Of a DNA stretch of 15,637 bases, positions 6,334 to 12,560 are shown piece after piece. The notes under the pieces were generated by a model. It searched no databases, was not told the origin of the DNA, and saw only the letters and a program-made list of their open reading frames with translations. The DNA is from JBBUEO01 sp038056915. Lineage in GTDB: Bacteria; Patescibacteriota; UBA1384; UBA12157; JAENIV01. Within the stretch, counting starts at the first letter, position 1, and each line of letters begins with the position of its first letter. The stretch covers positions 1-15,637 of the forward strand of contig JBBUEO010000033.1 of the NCBI GenBank assembly GCA_038056915.1. Reading direction: 5' to 3'. Made by a program: the position numbers and the translations under genes.

Positions 6334-6404
6334 TCCCGGGTCGTCTAATGGTAGGACGCGAGAATTTGGATCTCGTAGTCTTGGTTCGAATCCAAGCCCG
6401 GGAG
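6334..6404 (+). tRNA. tRNA-Gln (anticodon UUG)
   Basis: A full cloverleaf of 71 nt. The acceptor stem is TCCCGGG/CCCGGGA and the D arm GTC-TAATGGTAG-GAC. The anticodon stem is CGAGA/TCTCG with loop ATTTGGA, so the anticodon is TTG, reading CAA. The T arm is CTTGG-TTCGAAT-CCAAG and the discriminator base is G. The 3' CCA is not encoded (GAAAC follows), so a CCA-adding enzyme must finish it. The 5' leader from the predicted promoter is only about 2 nt. Confidence 0.96.
6385..6404 (+). repeat. 20-bp direct repeat, copy 1 (in tRNA-Gln)
   Basis: The 3' end of tRNA-Gln from the T loop to the discriminator (TTCGAATCCAAGCCCGGGAG) is repeated exactly at 6566-6585. A tRNA 3' end with a downstream copy is the usual attB/attP core arrangement for tyrosine integrases. 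Confidence 0.8.
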
Positions 6405-6442
6405 AAACAAAAAATTACCACTCGAGTGGTAATTTTTTGTTT
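6405..6442 (+). terminator. Palindromic terminator after tRNA-Gln
   Basis: A 38-nt perfect palindrome centred on TTACCACTCGAGTGGTAA, with an A-run before and a T-run after the stem. It can act as an intrinsic terminator in both directions and begins one base after the tRNA. Confidence 0.88.
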
Positions 6443-6565
6443 TTGGCTTGTGATGAGAACCAAGGATGATAGACGCCCGAATTATATAACAATTTGATAT
6501 TGGATAACCTATATATTAAGATAAACTTAATGAGCACGAATCGAGACGTCGGTTGGACACCGACC

Positions 6566-6588
6566 TTCGAATCCAAGCCCGGGAGCCA
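6566..6588 (+). pseudogene. tRNA-Gln 3' fragment with CCA (att-like remnant)
   Basis: Twenty bases are identical to the 3' end of tRNA-Gln, followed here by CCA, which the functional gene lacks. The 5' strand of the T stem and everything upstream do not match, so this is not a tRNA gene. The identity begins exactly at the T loop, a common crossover position for integrases. It looks like one attachment end of an integrated or decayed element. No integrase gene is visible in the window. Confidence 0.55.
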
Positions 6589-6603
6589 AACACCATTCGG
6601 TGC

Positions 6604-6954
6604 ATGGCTATGCCATGTACCTTTGGAATTACGTTTAACATTCAAATGTATTATTTTGGAGAAAAAGTCAGAACAGGTGAAAGCTCCGGTTCCCTCCATG
6701 CAAGTGTAAGTATCCCTGTTATTCTCGAGATGAACGGCTCAGATATGATAGAAGATCTAAAGGTAATCCGAGTACCCTATACTTCTCTAGACGATATAGG
6801 CACTATTGATTTTATATCTGGTGCGCAAAAAATAATTGACACGATTGATGATACAAGTTTCACATCAATGCTTGAACACAATTCACTTCAGGCTGAAAAG
6901 TTTAATAATACTTTTGTTGCTCGATCTTATATCAATATTTTTGAACAACTATAG
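6604..6954 (+). CDS. Orphan hypothetical ORF
   Basis: This reading frame of about 116 codons begins MAMPCTFG, with later in-frame ATGs at 6610 and 6646 (MYYFGEKV), and runs to a TAG at 6952. No family was recognised. It is moderately acidic with no membrane segment or signal peptide. None of the candidate starts has a clear Shine-Dalgarno, and the first two lie within a small hairpin (CATGGC-TAT-GCCATG at 6603-6617). It sits just downstream of the tRNA-Gln fragment and may be cargo of, or a remnant from, an integrated element. It could also be the tail of a longer gene cut by the integration event. Confidence 0.35.
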   Translation: MAMPCTFGITFNIQMYYFGEKVRTGESSGSLHASVSIPVILEMNGSDMIEDLKVIRVPYTSLDDIGTIDFISGAQKIIDTIDDTSFTSMLEHNSLQAEKFNNTFVARSYINIFEQL

Positions 6955-6969
6955 ATTAAAGGTATCTTT

Positions 6970-6992
6970 CCCCGCTGCTCCGTCGGCGGGGA
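6970..6992 (+). terminator. GC-rich hairpin after orphan ORF
   Basis: CCCCGC...GCGGGG with a 10-nt loop, 15 nt after the ORF stop. It lacks a good T-run (GAGGGCTTCACT follows), so termination is uncertain. A similar CCCCGC stem closes the gene at 11837-12451. Confidence 0.4.
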
Positions 6993-7013
6993 GGGCTTCA
7001 CTCAAAACCATAT

Positions 7014-7223
7014 ATGAAAAAAGAAATTTTAGTTACTGGTTATGTTAATCCCGATTTAGACGGCTTAGCCTGTATTATGGCATACGCTAATTTTTTAAAT
7101 AAAACTGGCAAATTAGCAATTCCATCAGTTTCTGGTAAACATCACGAAGAGGCAGATCACATTATCAATGAGTATGGCCTAGAAATTGATATTAAAGAAC
7201 ACAACCCAGAAGAATTTGAATAA
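7014..7223 (+). pseudogene. Truncated DHH-family phosphoesterase, N-terminal fragment
   Basis: The 69-residue product begins MKKEILVTGYVNPDLDGLAC, which matches the first metal-binding motif (N-P-D-x-D) of DHH phosphoesterases and family II pyrophosphatases, followed by the expected helix IMAYANFLNKTG. It then stops at residue 69. The DHH motif and the rest of the catalytic domain are missing, and the hairpin element begins 9 nt later, so no continuation in another frame is seen. Either the gene is broken, or the lineage keeps a stand-alone N-terminal half. There is no clear ribosome site before ATG 7014. Confidence 0.6.
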
Positions 7224-7230
7224 AAGTATC

Positions 7231-7254
7231 AACCCACCTACGAAGTGGGTTTTT
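7231..7254 (+). terminator. Terminator, CACCTACGAAGTG type
   Basis: AACCCAC-CTACGAA-GTGGGTTTTTG forms a strong stem with a T-run, starting 8 nt after the truncated DHH gene. It is also hairpin 1 of the repeated three-hairpin element. Confidence 0.85.
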
Positions 7255-7329
7255 GTGTATGCGTTTTTGATACCCCATTGGCTCAAGGGGTGAGCCATTA
7301 AAATCAACCCGCTTACACACCAGGTGTGT
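7233..7329 (+). repeat. Three-hairpin element, copy A
   Basis: Hairpin 1 is the terminator. Hairpin 2 is TGGCTCA-AGGGG-TGAGCCA (7279-7297). Hairpin 3 is ACACAC-CAG-GTGTGT (7315-7329). Copy B at 8577-8674 has the same three hairpins, the same 29-nt spacing between hairpins 1 and 2, and 29 of 32 identical bases after hairpin 2. Its function is unknown. Confidence 0.8.
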
Positions 7330-7338
7330 GTGCCGTTA

Positions 7339-7367
7339 TTGAGGTAATGGACATAAATATATAAAAT
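7339..7367 (+). promoter_or_regulatory. Promoter of the phosphotransferase gene
   Basis: TTGAGG (7339-7344), 17 nt, TAAAAT (7362-7367). The start near 7374 lies just upstream of GGAGG (7383-7387), which supports translation beginning around 7392 rather than at ATG 7497. Confidence 0.6.
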
Positions 7368-7391
7368 CGCTAAGATAAAAGTGGAGGCATA

Positions 7392-8552
7392 ATAGCAGAG
7401 GGACCGCCTAACAACTTAGCAGGGGAGCTTCCAAATATTTCACCCGAATCACCAATCGACAAGAAAGCGGAAGCTTTTCGAACAACCCTAAGGAGAATGT
7501 TTCAAATTATGCAGAAGCATAATATTTATGCTATCAAATCTTTAGGGAATTTAGCCGATTTCGAATTAGCCCATGCTGATCCATCAGTCGAGACCGAGCT
7601 AGAAAATCAGATGGTCGAATTTTATAAACATGGTAGTTCTGGTTACTTTACATTTGAAGGAGCTCATCCCGAGCTTAAAACTGTTCTCTTTAAACTCAAA
7701 CTCCAAGATGTTGATCCAAGAGGTTCTGCCCACAATGAGATGCTTTTCTACCGTGATATTGCCCCAGAGATAAGAGATTTTTTAGAAGAAGAACCTCTTA
7801 AACTGCCTGAACTTTTTAATGCTGGTTATTCCGAAGAAGGCCATTCTTTTATAATCACCGAATTTGCTGAAGGTGAAATCCTTGGCTCTTTGCCCTATGA
7901 CGCAGAGAAACCACTAAGTATAGAAGAATTTCAGCGACTAATTGAACTGATAAAATATTTTCAAGAGACTTTGACACCAGAAAAGGTTGAAGAGTTATCA
8001 CCGGAAATGGTTTTTGATCCTTCTAAAGCTAATTCAACATACAAGAAGTATGGGGAAATTTTAAAAATGTATCAGAACAAATGGGCCGATGTATTAGGGC
8101 CAGAATATATCGCTAAATTAGGTAAACTTCTGTTAGAAAATGAAGAATTTCTCAAAGGCACACCAGAGGTGATTAACAATCAAGATATTAATCCTGCCAA
8201 CATCATTCGTTCGCAAGATGGGACTTTTACAGTCATAGATTGGGAGAGATTAAGGAAGGTTCCTAATCCAGCGGCCGCCTATAATCACATTATCGAAAGT
8301 CATTGGCGATATCCCGAACTTCAGGATGAAATGATTAAAAGAGTTTTAGCGCTCAACAAGGATGACCCTAATTTTAGACAGCTTTTAAGGATTGATATGC
8401 TTTTTGCAAAATATTCTTTTATCTATCATCCTTTATCGTTTGATCCAAATTTGTCTCAAGAAAAAAGCGCCGAAGTCAAGGCCGGTTTGGCTTCGGTTTT
8501 GAGATTTATCAAGCAGGCTGTTGATGAAGAAGGCCCTTGGAAAAAAGCATAA
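7392..8552 (+). CDS. APH/choline-kinase-like phosphotransferase, probable ATA start
   Basis: This protein resembles the aminoglycoside/choline kinase (protein-kinase-like) fold. NNQDINPANII (Asp near residue 265 of the long form) fits the Brenner catalytic loop H-x-D-x-x-x-x-N with the His replaced by Asn. FTVIDWE fits the metal-binding D-W-E/D-F-D motif. The substrate cannot be told: a small molecule, a sugar or a lipid head group are all possible. From ATG 7497 it has 351 residues, but the frame stays open upstream to the stop at 7371-7373 and reads as coding (AEGPPNNLAGELPNISPESP). GGAGG at 7383-7387 is 4 nt from ATA 7392, and there is no ATG, GTG or TTG upstream of 7497. The AGGAGA before ATG 7497 is only one base or less from it, too close to serve it. 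The long form has 386 residues. The gene is flanked by two copies of the three-hairpin element. Confidence 0.7.
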   Translation: MAEGPPNNLAGELPNISPESPIDKKAEAFRTTLRRMFQIMQKHNIYAIKSLGNLADFELAHADPSVETELENQMVEFYKHGSSGYFTFEGAHPELKTVLFKLKLQDVDPRGSAHNEMLFYRDIAPEIRDFLEEEPLKLPELFNAGYSEEGHSFIITEFAEGEILGSLPYDAEKPLSIEEFQRLIELIKYFQETLTPEKVEELSPEMVFDPSKANSTYKKYGEILKMYQNKWADVLGPEYIAKLGKLLLENEEFLKGTPEVINNQDINPANIIRSQDGTFTVIDWERLRKVPNPAAAYNHIIESHWRYPELQDEMIKRVLALNKDDPNFRQLLRIDMLFAKYSFIYHPLSFDPNLSQEKSAEVKAGLASVLRFIKQAVDEEGPWKKA

Positions 8553-8576
8553 TTTCTTAACCAACTATATTATTAT

Positions 8577-8598
8577 CCCACCTACGCGGTGGGCTTTT
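8577..8598 (+). terminator. Terminator after phosphotransferase gene
   Basis: CCCAC-CTACGCG-GTGGG followed by CTTTTG, 24 nt after the stop. It is the variant of the CTACGAA hairpin and hairpin 1 of element copy B. Confidence 0.75.
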
Positions 8599-8674
8599 GG
8601 GTATTATTTTTGTATTCCCCAATGGCTCAATGGTGTGAGCCATTAAAACCAACCCGCTTACACACCGGGTGTGG
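8577..8674 (+). repeat. Three-hairpin element, copy B
   Basis: Homologous to 7233-7329. Hairpin 2 keeps the TGGCTCA/TGAGCCA stem (8623-8642) but has loop ATGGTG instead of AGGGG. Hairpin 3 (near 8661-8674) has changed bases in loop and stem. The conserved linker between hairpins 2 and 3 is TTAAAA-CAACCCGCTTA with one difference. Confidence 0.8.
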
Positions 8675-8780
8675 GGTGATGTCGCTAGGTATCAGACCTA
8701 AGTCTCCAAACCCAAAGGGGGCATCGGACTTACGAGCCCGGGCAATGAGGTCCTATCCCTCGCCCGGGCTTTTACATTTT
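8675..8780 (+). ncRNA. Possible structured RNA ending in a strong terminator
   Basis: The stretch between element copy B and the glycosyltransferase has TAGGT-ATCAG-ACCTA, then AAGTC...GACTT enclosing an AAACCCAAAGGGGG segment. It ends with AGCCCGGGC...GCCCGGGCT carrying an inner GAGG/CCTC stem and a T-rich tail (8733-8778). The terminator is convincing. That the whole is a discrete RNA or leader is inference; no promoter for it was found and no known riboswitch was recognised. Confidence 0.4.
8733..8780 (+). terminator. GC-rich intrinsic terminator
   Basis: A 9-bp stem AGCCCGGGC/GCCCGGGCT with an inner GAGG/CCTC stem, followed by TTTACATTTTT. It separates the accessory block from the glycosyltransferase gene. 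Confidence 0.8.
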
Positions 8781-8828
8781 TAGTAGCTATATTAGATAGT
8801 TTGTAATAGAATTTAATTGAGTATAAAT

Positions 8829-9569
8829 ATGGAAGAAAAAAAACCACTAATTTCGGTCGTCATCCCCGGGTGGAATGAGGAAAAAACCATTGCCAGGACT
8901 CTTTCTTCTTTATCCCATCAAAAAACCTCTTTTCCCTTTGAGGTTATTTTTGTTGACAATAATTGTACTGACAATACCGTCAAAATTGCTGAAAGTTTTC
9001 GAGGAGCGATTGAAAATTTAGAAATAATCTGTGAGAAAAAACAGGGGATTGGCGCCGCCAGAAACGCTGGTTTTAAAGCGGCTCAAAGCGAAATTATCGC
9101 CAGTACTGATTCCGACACAATTCTGCCGGAAGATTGGCTGGCAAAAATTTATAATACTTTTCAAGAAAATCCGCAAGCCATCGGTTTGGTGGGAACTTAT
9201 ATTTTTGAGGGAAAATCCCGGCTTTTTAATTTGGGGACAAAAATCATTATGATTTCCGCTGATCTTTTTCATCGCATAATTGCCGGATCTTTCGCCTTTC
9301 GAGGACTAAATTTTGCAATTAAAAAAGAAGCTTGGGAGAAAGCCGGCGGCTTTAACCCCAAAATCAGCGCTTTGGAAGATGTGGACCTTTCATTGAGAGC
9401 AAAAAAATTGGGAAAAATTATCTATCTTCCCAAGCTGGAAATCAAAACCACTTACCGGCGATTTGAAGGAAGATTTTTCCAGCAGTTAAAAAAACGAATG
9501 CGAGTCTATTTTTATCGGGTAATTTTAAGAAATACTAAAAAATATACCGAATGGGAGCAGATAAGATAG
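8829..9569 (+). CDS. Family 2 glycosyltransferase
   Basis: This 246-residue GT-A-fold enzyme would transfer a sugar from a nucleotide donor, probably for cell-surface polysaccharide or glycolipid. It opens with ISVVIPGWNEEKTIARTLSS, the GT2 N-terminal strand and nucleotide-binding start. IFVDNNCTDNTVKIA follows, then the D-x-D-type metal motif ASTDSDTILPEDWL near residue 97. ALEDVDLSLRAKKLG near 190 carries the E-D acceptor-side motif. No transmembrane helix is evident, so it is probably cytosolic or peripheral; the C-terminal 40 residues are very basic. The start is taken as ATG 8829; a TTG at 8817 adds four residues without better signals. It converges with the ABC exporter gene, 22 nt away. 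Acceptor and product cannot be read from sequence. Confidence 0.92.
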   Translation: MEEKKPLISVVIPGWNEEKTIARTLSSLSHQKTSFPFEVIFVDNNCTDNTVKIAESFRGAIENLEIICEKKQGIGAARNAGFKAAQSEIIASTDSDTILPEDWLAKIYNTFQENPQAIGLVGTYIFEGKSRLFNLGTKIIMISADLFHRIIAGSFAFRGLNFAIKKEAWEKAGGFNPKISALEDVDLSLRAKKLGKIIYLPKLEIKTTYRRFEGRFFQQLKKRMRVYFYRVILRNTKKYTEWEQIR

Positions 9570-9591
9570 GGGAGGAAATTTCTAATTTAAA

Positions 9592-11343
9592 TTAAATTCG
9601 TTCTTTCCTCGTCCTCGACTGAATCCGCCAAAGTTTGGCGTAGAGGCCGTCTTTTTTAAATAGTAACTCGTGGTTTCCTTGTTCGGCGATCATGCCTTTG
9701 TCTAAAACATAAATAATGTCAGAATGAATAATCGTTGATAAGCGATGGGCGATGGCGATGGTGGTGCGGCCGCGAGCGACTTTATCCAAAGTTGTTAAAA
9801 TCGCCTGTTCGGAGTGAGAATCAAGACTGGAAGTGGCTTCGTCAAAAACCAAAATCTTGGGATTTTTAATAATCGCTCGAGCAATCGCCACTCGCTGTTT
9901 TTCGCCGCCGGAAATTTTAATCCCTCGCTCACCGACAATAGTATCGTATTTTTGCGGTAAAGAACTTATCAAATCGTGAATTTGGGCGGCTTTGGCGGCC
10001 TCTTCGATTTCTTTTTGGCTTGAATCAGTTTTTCCGAAACGGATATTCTCCCTAAAAGTATCATTAAACAAAGCCGGTTCCTGGGGGACAATGGCTAAAA
10101 GTTCTTGCCTGGTTTTAGCCGAAAGATGACAAAGATTAATCTTGTCAATTAAAATTTCCCCCTCGGTTACTTCATATAATCGAAAGATCAATTTAGAGAT
10201 AGTGGATTTGCCAGCTCCCGAAGAGCCGACAAAAGCGACTTTTTGCCCGGGTCGGATGGTTAGATTCAAATTACATAAGGCATTTTTACGGCCCTTTTCG
10301 TAGCGGAAGGAGACTTTGTTAAAAATAATTTCCCCCCGCGGATTGAGGATCGCTTTCGGTTTCTCCGGTTCTTTAATTGTAACAGGTCGGTTTAAAATTC
10401 CCGCCATCGCTTCAAGATCAGCAAAACTATTTTTAAATTGGCCGTAGACAAAACCCAAAGTGGTAATCGGAGCTGATAAACGGACAATGTAGGTGCTGAC
10501 TAAAATTAAATCGCCAACACTAATAATCCCGGCTGATGTCTGGCGTACGGCTATAATTAAAATCAGTCCTAAGCCAATTAATAAAATTATCCCTTGACTG
10601 GAGAAAATCAGGGCAAATAGGCGATTGTTTTTCACCAAAAGATTAAACCATTCTTGCTTAATTTTGGCAAACAAATTAAATAGAATGGATTCGTTGTTAA
10701 AATATTTGACAGTCTCAATATTGCTGATGGCGTCAACCAAAGTACCGCTGGCCTGATCGTCTTTTTTATTTCCTTCTTGACGGAAAATCTGCCTTTTTTC
10801 AGTGCTCCAAATGGTAAACCAAGTATAAAAAATTATTGTTGCTAAAGTAATAATGCCATATTGCCAAGTGTATAAACGAAGGAGAATTATTGTCACAAAA
10901 ATTAGTTCAAAAATTGGCGGCAAAAATTGGGTGATAGAAAAATCCAGAACAAAGCTGATAGCCCTTGAGCCCCTGGCGACGGCCCGGGCAGCAGCGCCGG
11001 CTTTTTGATCAGCGTGATAGCTGACAGGCAATTTTAGAAGTTGGGAAAAAACCGCTTTTTCGATATCGCGCGAGACTCCCATAATTACTGGCGAAAAAAC
11101 CCAGTCGCGCAAAAACTCGAAAACAATCCCCAAAAATTTAATCCCGAAATAAAAAACTAAGAAAGAGGTAATTATTGTTAAAGGTTGATGGGCGGTGAGG
11201 GCATTAATAATATTTCTTAAGTAAATCGGTTCGATGGTGGCGGCGACTTTGGCGGCGATTAACAAAAGCAGGCCGCCAACAATCAAAAGCCGGTAATTTT
11301 TTGCAAAACGTAAAAAATAGATAAGCGATAATTTTGCTTGCAT
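9592..11343 (-). CDS. ABC exporter, fused permease and ATPase
   Basis: A 583-residue half-transporter with an N-terminal type I exporter membrane domain (hydrophobic segments across about residues 15-300) fused to an ATPase domain. ATPase motifs are Walker A VGSSGAGKST near 370-379, signature ISGGEKQRVAIARAI near 475-485, Walker B ILVFDEATSSLD near 494 and the H-loop IAIAHRLST near 528. The stretch VGERGIKISGGEKQR resembles the Atm1/HMT1 branch as well as MsbA-like lipid exporters, so the substrate is undecided. It would act as a homodimer in the cytoplasmic membrane. The ATG at 11343 has only a weak A-rich upstream region and no clear Shine-Dalgarno. A consensus promoter lies about 60 nt upstream. 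Its neighbours are a convergent glycosyltransferase and a divergent small membrane protein. Confidence 0.95.
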   Translation of the reverse strand: MQAKLSLIYFLRFAKNYRLLIVGGLLLLIAAKVAATIEPIYLRNIINALTAHQPLTIITSFLVFYFGIKFLGIVFEFLRDWVFSPVIMGVSRDIEKAVFSQLLKLPVSYHADQKAGAAARAVARGSRAISFVLDFSITQFLPPIFELIFVTIILLRLYTWQYGIITLATIIFYTWFTIWSTEKRQIFRQEGNKKDDQASGTLVDAISNIETVKYFNNESILFNLFAKIKQEWFNLLVKNNRLFALIFSSQGIILLIGLGLILIIAVRQTSAGIISVGDLILVSTYIVRLSAPITTLGFVYGQFKNSFADLEAMAGILNRPVTIKEPEKPKAILNPRGEIIFNKVSFRYEKGRKNALCNLNLTIRPGQKVAFVGSSGAGKSTISKLIFRLYEVTEGEILIDKINLCHLSAKTRQELLAIVPQEPALFNDTFRENIRFGKTDSSQKEIEEAAKAAQIHDLISSLPQKYDTIVGERGIKISGGEKQRVAIARAIIKNPKILVFDEATSSLDSHSEQAILTTLDKVARGRTTIAIAHRLSTIIHSDIIYVLDKGMIAEQGNHELLFKKDGLYAKLWRIQSRTRKERI

Positions 11344-11403
11344 TTTGTTTTTAGTCGATAATTATACTATTATATATATAGACTACGTAATTAATTATAC
11401 ACC

Positions 11404-11432
11404 ATTATATAGCAATTTTCGCTAATTGTCAA
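11404..11432 (-). promoter_or_regulatory. Consensus promoter of the ABC exporter gene
   Basis: On the minus strand TTGACA (11432-11427), 17 nt, TATAAT (11409-11404): both hexamers perfect at ideal spacing. The start near 11397 leaves a leader of about 54 nt rich in TATA-like repeats. Confidence 0.85.
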
Positions 11433-11450
11433 CCTAAAATGGAGGGGAGG

Positions 11451-11699
11451 ATGAAAAAATTTATCTATCTTTCATTGGCAACTGCTTTAGGATTAATTTT
11501 AAGTTTTATTGCTCACGCGATTATTGAAATTTTATATTTGCGTTGGGCGTCAAGTAATCAGATTAATATCATTTGGACTAATGTTGGCGATGGCGCTTGC
11601 GCTCTGCCGCCAGTTTTAATTTATTTATTGCCGATATTGGGAGCGGGATTTGGTTTGTGGCTCGGGTTTGTCTGGTGGAAAAAGATTTACGGCAAATAA
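11451..11699 (+). CDS. Small two-helix membrane protein
   Basis: An 82-residue protein of unknown function. Two hydrophobic segments (about residues 5-30 and 56-76) are joined by a loop with WASSNQINIIWTNVGDGACAL, and the protein ends in the basic tail WWKKIYGK. Start ATG 11451 is chosen over ATG 11439 because it follows the double ribosome site GGAGGGGAGG, whose first GGAGG is 5 nt away; 11439 lies upstream of that site. It overlaps the control region of the divergent ABC exporter. A CTACGAA-type hairpin follows its stop. No family was recognised. Confidence 0.75.
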   Translation: MKKFIYLSLATALGLILSFIAHAIIEILYLRWASSNQINIIWTNVGDGACALPPVLIYLLPILGAGFGLWLGFVWWKKIYGK

Positions 11700-11713
11700 T
11701 TCAAACCATTTTA

Positions 11714-11734
11714 CCCTCACTTCGTAGGTGAGGG
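11714..11734. terminator. Hairpin of the CTACGAA family
   Basis: CCCTCAC-TTCGTAG-GTGAGGG, 14 nt after the small membrane protein. On the minus strand the core reads CACCTACGAAGTG, the same as at 7235-7247. There is no long T-run on the plus strand, so its terminator strength is uncertain. Confidence 0.6.
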
Positions 11735-11762
11735 CAAAGGTTATAGGAATACTTACGATAAC

Positions 11763-11791
11763 TTGATTTTTTATTCTCTTTCTGCTATAAT
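11763..11791 (+). promoter_or_regulatory. Strong promoter upstream of zinc-ribbon gene
   Basis: TTGATT (11763-11768), 17 nt, TATAAT (11786-11791) with TG at 11783-11784 (extended -10). The start near 11798 leaves a leader of about 39 nt with AGGGGG before GTG 11837. Confidence 0.8.
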
Positions 11792-11836
11792 TTAGGTATT
11801 CTAGCAGCTGTTTCAGAACAAAAGGGGGAAGAACCA

Positions 11837-12451
11837 GTGGAAGCAAAGTTGGAAGAACCTTACGAACCAGATGGACCGTGGATATTTGGCAAAGACGCCA
11901 GATACGCCCGCCAAACCGCAGAGAAGTCATTGCTCAGAGCCGAGAGCTATCGTCATCTGCATAACTTGTTGGATAGGATGGACTATGAGGCTGGATCATC
12001 ATCGCGACTTCTACCGGTACACCGGCATATTCGTGAGCTTTTCATCCGCGTCGAAGGCAAGGTTTGTTTGGGAGTCTGCAGTTACTGTAGGGTAGAACCT
12101 ATAGTCTGGCTGCCGATAATCGCGGATCCTCGCTATGGCATTCGTCGTGCCATTAATTCGGTTGCATGCAGCAGATGCTATGGGCAACTTGCTGATGGGT
12201 TTTCGGGTTACTTTTCAGCGATTGTAGAAGCGAAGTTCTCATCAGTAATGCTGCTTATAGAACAACGCGACCGAGACACGTTGATGAGGGAGCTTAAACT
12301 GCTTTTTAAGCTTCCAAAACGCGTCACTGATGAGACCGCTTTCGAGTTCTTCTGGGGATATTCGCCTCGGAAGGAAGCGATCGAAGCCGTCCGAAGCAAG
12401 ATGTCTCGACCAAGACGTCAACCCCAACCCCAATCGCTGGTTTTGTTCTAG
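11837..12451 (+). CDS. Unrecognised protein with CxxC...CxxC zinc ribbon
   Basis: A 204-residue protein that I do not recognise. CSYC and CSRC, about 32 residues apart (near 82-85 and 117-120), suggest a structural zinc site. The N-terminal third is charged and helical (ARYARQTAEKSLLRAESYRH), and the C-terminus is basic and Pro/Gln-rich (RPRRQPQPQSL), which could contact nucleic acid. The start is GTG 11837, 9 nt after AGGGGG; no ATG gives a comparable frame. Codon use differs from its neighbours: many more G/C-ending codons and locally higher GC, although the flanks are AT-rich, suggesting transfer from another genome. It has its own strong promoter and a GC-rich terminator, so it is a single-gene unit. 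Confidence 0.65.
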   Translation: MEAKLEEPYEPDGPWIFGKDARYARQTAEKSLLRAESYRHLHNLLDRMDYEAGSSSRLLPVHRHIRELFIRVEGKVCLGVCSYCRVEPIVWLPIIADPRYGIRRAINSVACSRCYGQLADGFSGYFSAIVEAKFSSVMLLIEQRDRDTLMRELKLLFKLPKRVTDETAFEFFWGYSPRKEAIEAVRSKMSRPRRQPQPQSLVLF

Positions 12452-12482
12452 AAAGCCAGCGAGACCGAGCTTGACGTACCAG

Positions 12483-12506
12483 GCCCCGCTCCGGCGGGGT
12501 CTTTCG
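12483..12506 (+). terminator. Terminator of zinc-ribbon gene
   Basis: CCCCGC-TCCG-GCGGGG followed by TCTTTCGTATT, 32 nt after the stop. It has a very stable short stem with a modest T-tract. Confidence 0.8.
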
Positions 12507-12522
12507 TATTAAAAGCTAATAT

Positions 12523-12551
12523 TTGTCTCCTAACAAAATCTTGTATATATT
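12523..12551 (+). promoter_or_regulatory. Promoter of the DNA ligase gene
   Basis: TTGTCT (12523-12528), 17 nt, TATATT (12546-12551). Transcription would begin near 12558, only about 3 nt before ATG 12561, so the mRNA may be leaderless. No Shine-Dalgarno precedes the ATG. Confidence 0.55.
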
Positions 12552-12560
12552 CAAAGCAAA

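Noticed and set aside
6551..6588. A second tRNA with anticodon loop TTGGACA
   Set aside because: A five-bp stem (GTCGG/CCGAC) precedes the T loop, but there is no 5' acceptor strand, D arm or T-stem partner.
6415..6699. Minus-strand ORF of 94 codons next to tRNA-Gln
   Set aside because: It runs through the palindromic terminator and the complement of the tRNA 3' fragment, and has no family signature.
7233..8674. Integron-type attC sites around the phosphotransferase gene
   Set aside because: Neither copy has the RYYYAAC and GTTRRRY core sites, and hairpin 1 is an ordinary terminator. Only the cassette-like layout is similar.
8733..8778. Further copy of the tRNA-Gln end, suggested by AGCCCGGG
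   Set aside because: Only eight bases match and they form half of a terminator stem; no T loop is present.
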